A stretch of 23,781 nt of DNA from Pinguiococcus pyrenoidosus. Its lineage: Eukaryota > Sar > Pinguiophyceae > Pinguiochrysidales > Pinguiochrysidaceae. The translations under genes and the position numbers were made by a program. Positions within the stretch are counted from its first letter, which is position 1, and every line of letters begins with the position of its first letter. The stretch spans positions 3,473-27,253 of the forward strand of contig JAAMXY010000075.1 of the NCBI GenBank assembly GCA_019677205.1. Direction: 5' to 3'. Positions 9,398-17,520 of the stretch are shown here, piece by piece. Under the pieces are notes generated by a model. That model saw only the letters and a program-made list of their open reading frames with translations. It was not told the origin of the DNA and ran no database searches.

Positions 9398-10606
9398 ATG
9401 AGTGAAGCAGGTGGCGCGACGGAGCCCACCGAGGAGCCGATGCAGGTGGTGAAGGATGTGGATTCGCGGGGAGAAACGCGGAAGGCAGACGAGACGATGG
9501 CCAAGGGCGCCCCCGAGCCTCCCACCACTGCGCCGACTCCGCCCGTCGCTCTCGGAGAGCAAGCGGAGGACGTGCTTCCGGAAGGAGCGGAGGGAGGCGA
9601 CGCCAACGGAGCAGAAGAGGACGGAGACTTTATGGAGTTCTGCGGCGTTTGCGAAGACGAGGAGGAAGAGCCCGCGCAGGAACTGCTTCCACACGGCCGT
9701 CCACCGCTCTTAGTTAGTCAAGTCATGGCCCTGGACCCCGCACAGGAGGCCATCGAGGTGGTGGGCACCATGGGCAAGGGCAAGGTCACCGCCATGGACG
9801 GACTGGAGATCATGACGAAGCTCCGCGTGCTCACGCTGCGCTCCAACCTCATCGCGCACATGAGCAACCTGGAGCACTTTCGGCAGCTGGTCCACCTGGA
9901 GCTGTACGACAATCAGATCGAAGTGCTCTCCGGCCTGGAGCACGTGCCGCAGCTGGAGGTCTTGGACATCAGCTTCAATCTCATTCGAAAGATGGGACCG
10001 GTGGCCCAGCTGCCGAACCTGCGGGAGCTCTACATCGCACAGAACAAGCTGCGAAAGATCGAAGGCTTGGATGGCCTGCAGAAGCTGGAGAAGCTGGACA
10101 TCGGAGCGAATCGCATCCGCTCCCTGGAGGGCGTTGGGAACTGCGTGGCCCTGCGGGAGCTGTGGGCGGGGAAGAACAAGATCCAGGCCATCGGCGACGC
10201 GCTGCTTCCGTTGGTCAACCTGGGCCGGCTGGACGTCCAGAACAATCGGCTCACGGCCATCGGCGGCTTGGAAAGTTGCACGCAGCTCACCGAGCTGTAC
10301 CTGGCGAGCAACGCCATCACGGAGATCGCGAACGTCGGACATCTGTCGGACCTCACCGCCTTGGATGTGTCTCGCAATCAGCTCAGCAGCATCACCGGCG
10401 TCGAGAGCCTGACGAAGTTGGAGGATCTCTGGGTCACCACGAACAAACTGGACAAGTTCGACGCCATCGAGCCCCTGAAGCACCTGACTTGTCTCACGTG
10501 CTTCCGGGGAGAGCACAACCCGATAGCGGAGGACTACCAGTACCGCATGAAGGTGAAGGCGCTGTGCCCCACCATCACTCAGATCGATGCGTTCTATTTC
10601 TCATAG
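9398..10606 (+). CDS. PPP1R7: SDS22-like leucine-rich regulator of protein phosphatase 1
   Basis: This single-exon gene encodes 402 residues. SDS22 binds the PP1 catalytic subunit and influences its localisation, maturation and mitotic function. Residues 1 to about 107 are a low-complexity, Glu/Pro/Ala-rich acidic leader. From about residue 120 come SDS22-class leucine-rich repeats of about 22 residues (LRVLTLRSNLIAHMSNLEHF, LVHLELYDNQIEVLSGLEHV, LEVLDISFNLIRKMGPVAQL and following), at least ten in succession. An LRR-cap like end follows with NPIAEDYQYRMKVKALCPTI and the terminal IDAFYF. The start codon at 9398 fits the acidic leader found in many homologues; the ATG at 9725, just before the repeats, is a less likely alternative. 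Absence of introns contrasts with its neighbours. Confidence 0.93.
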   Translation: MSEAGGATEPTEEPMQVVKDVDSRGETRKADETMAKGAPEPPTTAPTPPVALGEQAEDVLPEGAEGGDANGAEEDGDFMEFCGVCEDEEEEPAQELLPHGRPPLLVSQVMALDPAQEAIEVVGTMGKGKVTAMDGLEIMTKLRVLTLRSNLIAHMSNLEHFRQLVHLELYDNQIEVLSGLEHVPQLEVLDISFNLIRKMGPVAQLPNLRELYIAQNKLRKIEGLDGLQKLEKLDIGANRIRSLEGVGNCVALRELWAGKNKIQAIGDALLPLVNLGRLDVQNNRLTAIGGLESCTQLTELYLASNAITEIANVGHLSDLTALDVSRNQLSSITGVESLTKLEDLWVTTNKLDKFDAIEPLKHLTCLTCFRGEHNPIAEDYQYRMKVKALCPTITQIDAFYFS

Positions 10607-11000
10607 CAAGTCAGTCAGTGTAGAGTAGCCGTGTGTGCGATGTGCAGAAGGAAGAGATGATCCGTTCCTTTCGAGTCGCGCGTGAATGATGTGTCATGAG
10701 CTGAATTGAGACGATTCCCAGCGACGGCTCCGCAGCACCTTCTCCTCGTCATGGCTCCTCACTTTCATTTTAAATATTTTGTATAACCTTTATTAGCATA
10801 TTGTACGCAATCTCCAAACAGAATGAGACGCTAATTCAAGAATTATAAAGTGTTCCTCATTTACTTGTTTTATGCATGAAACATAATATTTATTCATCTC
10901 TATTTATCCAATTTGGTTTTTCAAAACTAATCTTCGCCCCTCATCTTCCGGCTTCTGCAGCTTGTGGCGCTCAAGGACGCGCGCATCCGGCTACTCAATC
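10607..11000. other. AT-rich intergenic region after SDS22
   Basis: The gap between SDS22 and the next gene on the same strand contains a strongly AT-rich island (about 10765-10935, including TTTTAAATATTTTG and ATAATATTTATTC). It is bordered on both sides by GC-rich sequence. It probably combines the SDS22 3' end and the promoter of the next gene. No coding frame or RNA structure was recognised. Confidence 0.5.
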
Positions 11001-12145
11001 ATGATCGCTGCCGTGCTCGCCCTCGCCGGCCTCACTGGCGTGGCAAGCGCGCCCGCTAGACTGTTCTTGGCCAACGAGGCGCTCACACAGGGCGGGGTGT
11101 TCGACAGCAGTCTCTCCCGACAAGATGCATTGGGCCTCCTCCGCAGACTCAACCGCATCCCTCCTCTGGCGCCTCCTCAGGCCACCATTTTGCTGCTCGC
11201 CGGCGAAGCCCTTGGTACTCTACGTGCGACAAACGCCAAAGCTGGTTGAGGCGCTCGTGCTGAACTTTCGCTTCTGTCCGCCCTTCCCCCAACTCCAGAC
11301 GCGCAGACAGAGCAGTTGGTGGCGGAGGCCGCCACCTCCTTTGACGTCGACAGCGGCTTCGCGCTTGTTGATTCCTTCGGTGGGGATTGAAGTGCTCTGT
11401 CGATACTCCTGAGAATGCTGTACTGACAAATGCCCTGAAATGCAATGCAATGAAATGCAATGCGATGAAATGAAATGCCTTCTCTCCTTACAGCGAAGGG
11501 CAGTGAGCATACTTTGTACTGCGCGGAGGGCGTATCTCACGCCGCTTGCGAACCATGGCAGGTATGGGGCAGGAGCTCAGGAGCTCAGGAGCTCAGGAGT
11601 TTGACATCAAGGCTTAAGCATGACGAGAACACTGCTGTTGGGCTCTTCCCAACCTCCCCCCCCCCCCACTCTGCAGGTGCCAGAAGGGGGAAAAGAGCTT
11701 CTTGCAAGCGTGCAGAACGCGAGACCGGCCATCTACGTGCTTCCCCTTCAGCAGAAGCATCTGCAGCTGCTTCGAGACGCCGATCTTGCATCCGTACAGG
11801 TGAAACCCTCTGTCCAACACGCCGCCTTCGCATTGAAGAGGGCCCTGATTGCCAGTTTTCGTGACACAGATCGCCTTGCTAGCTGGCGATGATGTCCTCT
11901 CACGGGACTTCGCAGCTCCGGAAGCTGCCCCTCACCGCCGGCTGGAGAACGGCACGACTGGAGATGAGCAAACCACGTACTCGGTGCAGGAGATCAACAC
12001 CTTTCAGATCAATCTGTGGACGGCGGTGCTGCTGATCAGTATCGTGCTGGCAGCTGTGTACGCTCTGGTCTTCATGGATGTCGTTCCGGACTCGCTGCTT
12101 TATGCCAAGTTTCAAGCGGATGTCTCGGGTTTCAAGACCGAATAA
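11001..12145 (+). CDS. Type I membrane protein resembling V-ATPase accessory protein ATP6AP2, five exons
   Basis: Exons 11001..11214, 11299..11379, 11494..11561, 11677..11799 and 11870..12145 join in frame to 253 residues. The N-terminus MIAAVLALAGLTGVASA is a signal peptide. A lumenal region follows (IPPLAPPQATILLLAGEAL, then VEAATSF-type and YVLPLQQKHLQLLRDADL segments). One membrane span lies near residues 211-231 (LWTAVLLISIVLAAVYALVFMD). The end, with D-x-x-x-D-S-L-L-Y-x-K-F after the span, resembles the C-terminus of ATP6AP2 and related V-ATPase accessory proteins, where a Trp opens the span and D-S-(I/L)-(I/L)-Y follows it. ATP6AP2 sits in the V-ATPase membrane sector and helps its assembly. 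The lumenal part is not clearly alignable by eye, so the assignment rests on topology and the C-terminus. Donors: GTACTC, GTGGGG, GTATGG, GTGAAA. Confidence 0.62.
11433..11478 (+). repeat. 5-base tandem repeat (AATGC/AATGA) in an intron
   Basis: Within intron 2 of the ATP6AP2-like gene, AATGC, AATGA and GATGA words follow each other in a 5-base period for about 45 bases and end shortly before the pyrimidine-rich acceptor at 11493. Confidence 0.8.
11570..11599 (+). repeat. 8-base tandem repeat (CAGGAGCT) in an intron
   Basis: CAGGAGCT is repeated three and three-quarter times just after the donor of intron 3 of the ATP6AP2-like gene. The unit contains the palindrome AGCT. Confidence 0.88.
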
Positions 12146-12165
12146 TCGGGAAAGCACGCAAGAAA

Positions 12166-12263
12166 TGGTGGTGTCGGTGTCGATGGCGGTGTCGATGTCG
12201 GTGTCGATGGCGGTGTCGGTGTCGATGTCGATGGCCGTGTCGGTGTCGGTGGCGGTGCCGTCG
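12166..12263 (+). repeat. Hexamer-based minisatellite between convergent genes (GGTGTC / GATGTC)
   Basis: A run of GGTGTC, GATGTC and GATGGC hexamers occupies most of the 182 bases between the stop codons of the ATP6AP2-like gene and KIN17. The 6-base period makes the tract open in several frames on both strands; these frames are artefacts. Confidence 0.87.
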
Positions 12264-12327
12264 CAAAGGAACAAGTGTGCTTGATAGAACAGCAAAGATG
12301 CAGAAAGGACGGACGTTCCAGCGCTTC

Positions 12328-13683
12328 CTACGCTTCGTCTCCTCTGTGACCTCTCGGGCGCTCTCTGCTGGTCCCGATGGGCTCCGTCCCGACTGCCGCG
12401 TCGGCGCTGCTCACGGCCTCTAGATTTGACTCATCTATGCGCAGCTTCAGCGACCTCCCTTCCTGGGTCTTCACCTTGACGAGGGCCACGAAGCCGTCCT
12501 CCTCAACTGCCGAGACGCGACCCACCGTGTTGAGGAACACTCCATCTCCGACTGCCCGATCTAGAATCCGCACTTTCAGACCCTTTGCTAGCCACGGCGC
12601 GGCGCCTTGACGCTGCAAGGGGTCATCTCGCGGTGGGGCTACCCGCTCCATTCTTGGTGCACTAGCATCCTGAGCGAAGCGAATACCCTCCGTTGACATA
12701 AAATCGCGGCTCGTGTCGTCCGATCCTTCTACTTGCGCCTCTGCTTCCTCGCTTTCTTCTTTCGACTCGTCCTGGAAGAACGCACCCAAGGCACCGTCGC
12801 CTAGCGCGCCGGAAGCGATGCCCCTCTGCTGCTGCTGCTTCTTCTTCTTCTTCTTTCGCCGCTGTCGTGCGGTCTCTCCCATCTGCAGCCGAACCTGCTC
12901 AAACACAAACGAAGAAAGCCTTGGTGAGCGTGCCTTTGCAGTGGAGATGGGCCCGACTTTGCTATTCGTGATGTACTGAGCACGAACCGGGCCGGCGTCT
13001 GCGTCTTGCTTGAGCTCCGTATCTCCCTCGTCGGCGTCCTCAGCAGAGACGCGAAGTCTTTTCAGGGCCTTTTGGCGTCGTTTGAAGTCCCGTTCCTGTA
13101 AAACCCGCAACGAAACGCAGCTGCTGTCAGCTCCGGCTCCCTTCCGCCTTCTTCCACGGCGTTGATAGCGAGCACCCACCATCATCTGCGCATCGCCCAC
13201 CAGGTTGGCCTGCTTCTGCCTCCACTTCTCCTCGCGCGCGAGCTTCTCGGGGTTCCTATCGATCCACTGGACGTGAAGGCCGTTCTCGGGGTCGTCGTCC
13301 ACGATGATCAGGCCCTTCTTGCCCAGATACAGCACGAAGTCCGTCAGCGTGGCCCAGTGCGTACTGTTCATATGCACGTGGTGGCGGTCCTGGATCACTT
13401 CGCGATACACATCGTTGGCCTTCACACGCTTGGTGCCGTGTTGGCGGGACAGAACGTCCATGAACACTCTCTCGAACTGCTCGCTGAAGCGCTGCATCAT
13501 GCCCGAGGAGTTCTCCGCGAAGATGCGCATCTGCCTCAGATGGCTCTCGGACGTCTGGTGACACTTGAAGCCGTTCTCGTCGCGGCACTGCTTCTGGCAC
13601 ATCTGGCAGTACCATCGCAGCCTCTGGAGCCCTTTGGCCTTCATGGCCGCCGCGATTTTCTTCGGCGTCCAGTCTTTCGGCAT
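12328..13683 (-). CDS. KIN17: KIN17 nucleic-acid binding protein, two exons (13180-13683 and 12328-13095)
   Basis: KIN17 is a conserved nuclear protein linked to DNA replication, the damage response and pre-mRNA splicing. The N-terminus has a C2H2 zinc finger (Cys 26, Cys 29, His 42, His 48, in WYCQMCQKQC...CHQTSESH). The family winged-helix domain follows (FERVFMDVLSRQHGTKRVKANDVY, MNSTHWATLTDFVLYLGKKGL and VQWIDRNPE). The middle is a charged, low-complexity region with a Lys6-Gln4 run. Near the C-terminus is one SH3/KOW-like module (APWLAKGLKVRILDR...KLRIDESNLEAV). The reading frame is open from 13683 to 12328 (451 residues), but 13096-13179 has a GTGGGT donor, a TTTTACAG acceptor and 84 bases. 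Removing it gives 423 residues and replaces an Arg-rich stretch absent from homologues. The usual second KOW module at the extreme C-terminus is not present. Confidence 0.9.
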   Translation of the reverse strand: MPKDWTPKKIAAAMKAKGLQRLRWYCQMCQKQCRDENGFKCHQTSESHLRQMRIFAENSSGMMQRFSEQFERVFMDVLSRQHGTKRVKANDVYREVIQDRHHVHMNSTHWATLTDFVLYLGKKGLIIVDDDPENGLHVQWIDRNPEKLAREEKWRQKQANLVGDAQMMVGARYQRRGRRRKGAGADSSCVSLRVLQERDFKRRQKALKRLRVSAEDADEGDTELKQDADAGPVRAQYITNSKVGPISTAKARSPRLSSFVFEQVRLQMGETARQRRKKKKKKQQQQRGIASGALGDGALGAFFQDESKEESEEAEAQVEGSDDTSRDFMSTEGIRFAQDASAPRMERVAPPRDDPLQRQGAAPWLAKGLKVRILDRAVGDGVFLNTVGRVSAVEEDGFVALVKVKTQEGRSLKLRIDESNLEAVSSADAAVGTEPIGTSRERPRGHRGDEA

Positions 13684-14221
13684 CTTTCCAAGCTCTCTGA
13701 AACAACTGGAGAAGAGGAGGCCGCACAGCTTTCAGCTTTCAGCACCTGTGCGCGAAACCCGCCACTCCCCAACTCTTCTTCTGTCTTCTGTCCTCCGCCG
13801 CTCGAGACTTTCATGAACAACAGAAACAGAAGTACATGGACTTTGTTAGTTGAAGTATAGATAAGGTTTATAGTATTTTATCTTAGTGATGATCGCCTGA
13901 TAAGTACTTTGCATTTGGTTGTTTTTGCAAAGGTCCTCAAAAAGATACTATAGTACCTATAAGTACCCATCAGAAAAGTACTTTCGTATATACACTGGTA
14001 TACCCATTCCATCCTTCTTCTGGTATGGAATGTGTACCGCACCGATATTCCAAATTCCAAACAATCCAGAAACAGTTCTGGCACTGTTTTGTTCTATGTT
14101 TTCGAAGCGCTTCAGTTGTATCTGCGCGCCCGTTCCTCTCGCCTTTGCGCGCATTCGGGCGCTCACTGGGCGCTTTTCTGTGCTGGCGTCCCGGCCGAGA
14201 GGCTGAAGGAAGGGCGGCAAG
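13684..14221. other. Divergent intergenic region between KIN17 and VPS11
   Basis: Both genes start outward from this gap. Its centre (about 13835-14065) is AT-rich, with several short repeats of the word AAGTAC and near-palindromes such as ATACTATAGTACCTATAAGTACC. The flanks are GC-rich. No coding frame with recognisable content was found; promoters for both genes are expected here. Confidence 0.5.
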
Positions 14222-17200
14222 ATGAGTATGCGACTGCAGTGGCGTCCGTTCCACTTCTTCGAGTACACGTATCTTAGCGAGGATGTGGTGCAGGATTTCG
14301 GCACGCAAGTCAGTTGTATGGCCTGTGGCCTGCCCCCGCAGAAGCAGTCCTTCCGCTCGGACTCTCTGAGAAGAGAGACGCAGAGCGGCGCGAAAGATGG
14401 CGGCGCAGCGCTGTTTCTGGCGGACACCGAGGGCAATGTTTGCACGGTGGTGGGCGTGGAGGCAGACCCCAGCGTGGCCGACGCCGACGCGCCAGCGGCG
14501 CCACTGGATGTGCGCTTCCGCCAGAAGATTCTCAGCGGCTGGGCCATCAAGATGAGCTTTGCATCAGACGCGAACGAGGCGTTTTTGGCCGTGGCGGGCG
14601 ATGATACCGGCGCATCCGGACCCGAGGAGGACGCCTCGCCGCGATATGCGCTCAAAATCTGCAAGGTCGACTACGCGCCCGGCGAGGGAGGCGAGCTGGG
14701 CGTCTGGGGAGCACTGCGGGTGCAGCAGAGCATTCCGCTGCCGCCAGAGTACCGCCAGGCAGCACTCACCGCATTGGCGTTCACCGTGTCCCCCAGCCCG
14801 GCCGTGGCGGTGGGCTTCAGCAATGGCGCCGTGCTGCTACGCTCCGGACGGGAGATCCTGGGCCAAGCCGGTCAGAGCACGTTGCGCAGCCTCCGAGATC
14901 CGGGGGCGGCGCCAGTCTCCTCGCTCCACTTCGCGTCCGCGACGGTGCCCCGAGAATCGGACGCCGCGAGGGTCATTCCCAACGGCCCCGCGGGACCAGC
15001 GCATCACAAGCTCTTTCTGGTCACGGCGGAGGATCGCATGCGGGAGGGCACGCGGACCGAGAGCATAGAGGTCGGGTTTGGGGCGGGCCCCACGGGCGGA
15101 TCCAACGGAGTGGTTGCGTACACGCTGACCGAGGGCCAGCGCCACGACAACGGCGCGTCCCTCGATGACCGCGGCTGCTCGCACGGGTGCTCGGACGTGC
15201 ATAGCTTCACCGGGGAGCTCGTCGTCGGCCGAAGTGACGGCGTCTTCTTCTTCACCATAGAGGACCGCGGCGGGGCGGCTGCCTTCGAGGGGGATAAGCA
15301 GTGGGTCCAGTGGCTGAACGGGTACATCCTCGTCGCCAGCCTCGAGCGGCGCTCGCAACGAACGGGGATCACCATCTACGACCTGCAGAACAAGTTCGTG
15401 GCCTTCCATCAGCTCCTCAAGCTGGGACAAAAGGTCACGGCCGTCGTCAGCGCCGGCAGCACGGCGTGGGTGCTCAGCAGCGGCATGCAGCTTCTGCGGC
15501 TCAGCGAGAAGCAGACCAGCGACAAGCTTGAGATCCTGCTGAACAAGAAGCTCTTCCCCATCGCCATCTCCCTTGCGAGCGACGCCAACTATGATCCGCG
15601 AGCAATCATAGACATCTACAGGAGATACGGGGATCATCTCTGCAAGAAGGGCGACTTCGAGAACGCGATGACCCAGTACCTGCACACGATCGGCCATGTG
15701 GACACGAGCTACGTGATCATGCGCTACTTGAACACCCAGAGGATCAATCTCCTCACCATGTACCTGGAGAGGCTCCATGAGCTGGGCCACGCGGTCGCAG
15801 AGCACACCAATCTGCTGCTGTCCTGCTACGCCAAGCTCAAGGACGTCGAGAAGCTCGACGCGTTCATCAACGGCGAGAAGGGCGGGCTCTTCGCCTTGAC
15901 CGCCACTGTCAAGGAAGCGCGGGAGCAAGAGGGAGGTGCGCCGGAGAGTAAGCACGACCCCGAGGACAGCGCCTTTGACGTCGAGCGCGCGACCGAGATG
16001 CTCCACCGCAGCGGCTATCACGACCATGCGCTGAAGCTGGCCAACCGGGCGGGCGCTCACGAGCTCTACATCAACATCCAGCTCAATCGTGAAGAGCCCA
16101 ACTACGACGACGCGCTCGAGTACATCTCCGGCCTGGAGCCGCAGCAGGGCCTCACGTTCTTGAAGAGGCATGGGCGGGAGCTGCTCAGCTTCCGACCGAC
16201 GGAAACGACGGGCCTCCTGATGCACCTCTGCCAGGGCCTTGTCAACAAAGGAGGACGAGGCCGGGGGCGGCCGGCGAAGGAGACGAGGCAAGGCTTTGAC
16301 GAGCACATTGAAGACCTGCTTCCTCTGTTTGTGGATCACTCGGACGAGCTGCTTCTCTTCTTGGAAGCGCTGCGGGAGAACGACGTGGAGAACGGCGCGA
16401 AGGTTCCGGCGGTCATCGGGAATCCGCTGCTTGAGCTGTACCTGGCAAGGTGGGAGCAGAGCAGCAAGGCGGAGGCGGTTGCCGATGCGGAAACGTGGTC
16501 GGCAAAGATCATGGCGCTTCTGGAGGAGCCCGACTGCCTGTACGATGCCGACCATGCCCTAGTTCTGACGCAGATGGCCAACTTCCGCAAGGGCCAGCTG
16601 CTCCTGTTGGAGCGGCTGCGCTTGACCGAGCTCGTCCTGCAGGCGCATGCAGACGATGGCGATCTCGCATCCCAGATCAAGCTTTGCCGCCGCGCAGGCC
16701 GCGCTCGTCCCGACCTGTGGAGCCGAGTGCTTCGATACGCGGTGGAGACCACGATGGAAGGTAACCGTGTAAATGCAGAGAGTCGTGTTTCCGAGACGCA
16801 TTCTGAAACCCCCCCCTGCCAAATCGAGCAGAGCCATCCGCGGATGATGATGACGACGAGGACGAGCGCTGGGATGACGTGATTCAGATCCTGGAGCTCT
16901 GCGAGCAAGGCGACATCCTGCCGCCCTTGCAGGTGCTCGACATCCTCTCCATCAATCCTGCCACACCCCTCAAGGTGGTGTCACCGTTTCTTGAGCGGCT
17001 CCTCACGGGCGCCCAAGATCAGACTACGACGGACAAGGCGGAAGTTCGGGAGCTCCGATCTTCCACTGCGCGAATGAACGCCGAGATAGAAGAGCTGCGT
17101 ACGCGACCCAAGGTCTTTCAGGCAAACACGTGTAACTTTTCCGGCGGCCCGCTCGAGCTGCCCGTGGTGCACTTCATGTGCGGCCACAGCTACAACGCGA

Positions 17201-17388
17201 CCAGCCTGCCGGAAGGCGAGCACGAGTGCCTGCAATGCTCGCCCGAGCAACGAAAGTGGAATGACATCTACAACTCCCAGGTGCAAGCAGCATCTGATCA
17301 CGAGCAGTTCTTCAAAGAGCTGGAGCACGCCCATGAGAAGGGCTTCGACGTGATTGCCAAGTACTTTGGAAAGGGGGTCGTGAGATGA
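14222..17388 (+). CDS. VPS11: VPS11, core subunit of HOPS/CORVET tethering complexes, two exons
   Basis: Exons 14222..16760 and 16832..17388 join in frame (donor GTAACC, acceptor GAGCAG, 71-base intron) to 1031 residues. VPS11 is a shared subunit of the HOPS and CORVET complexes that tether late endosomes, vacuoles and lysosomes before fusion. Residues 1 to about 410 are a beta-propeller, starting LQWRPFHFFEY and including GYILVAS and ITIYDLQNKFVAFHQ. A long alpha-solenoid follows: LFPIAISLA, YGDHLCKKGDFENAMTQYLHTIGHVDTSYVI, LERLHELGHAVAEHTNLLLSCYAKLKD and the RSGYHDHALKLA segment. The C-terminus has a short coiled coil and a RING-like end (about residues 946-983), in which Cys 947, Cys 963, His 965, Cys 979 and Cys 982 remain but several other ligands are absent. 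It ends KYFGKGVV, as in homologues. Family length is about 900-1030. Confidence 0.94.
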
Positions 17389-17412
17389 CGAAGAATGAGC
17401 TTGGTTGCAATA

Positions 17413-17520
17413 CGCTTCACAGAGGCACGTCGCTTCACCGAGGCACGTCGCTTCACCGAGGCACGTCGCTTCACCGAGGCACGTCGCTTCACAGAGGCAC
17501 GTCGCTTCACGGAAGCTAGT
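17413..17520 (+). repeat. 18-base minisatellite, six copies, between VPS11 and PRP17
   Basis: The unit CGCTTCACCGAGGCACGT repeats at 17413, 17431, 17449, 17467, 17485 and 17503. Units 1 and 5 have an A in place of the central C, and the last unit is diverged. The array fills almost the whole 127 bases between the stop codons of the convergent genes. The last unit overlaps the PRP17 stop codon (17516-17518). Confidence 0.93.

Noticed and set aside
9710-10516. A 268-residue minus-strand frame opposite SDS22
   Set aside because: The periodic Leu/Gln/Val-rich reading is the complement of the leucine-rich repeats and has no domain of its own.
13162-13860. A 232-residue plus-strand frame opposite KIN17
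   Set aside because: It is the antisense of the zinc finger and winged-helix exon, with no recognisable content.
13835-14065. AT-rich stretch considered as an organellar DNA insertion
   Set aside because: No organellar gene or recognisable protein is encoded in it, and similar patches occur in other promoter-side gaps.
14837-16555. A 572-residue open frame on the minus strand
   Set aside because: It lies opposite VPS11, which has clear domain content. The antisense frame shows no domain and is explained by GC-rich codon bias.
17413-17520. CRISPR-like array
   Set aside because: The six 18-base units are directly adjacent with no spacers, and the surrounding genes are eukaryotic. It is a minisatellite.
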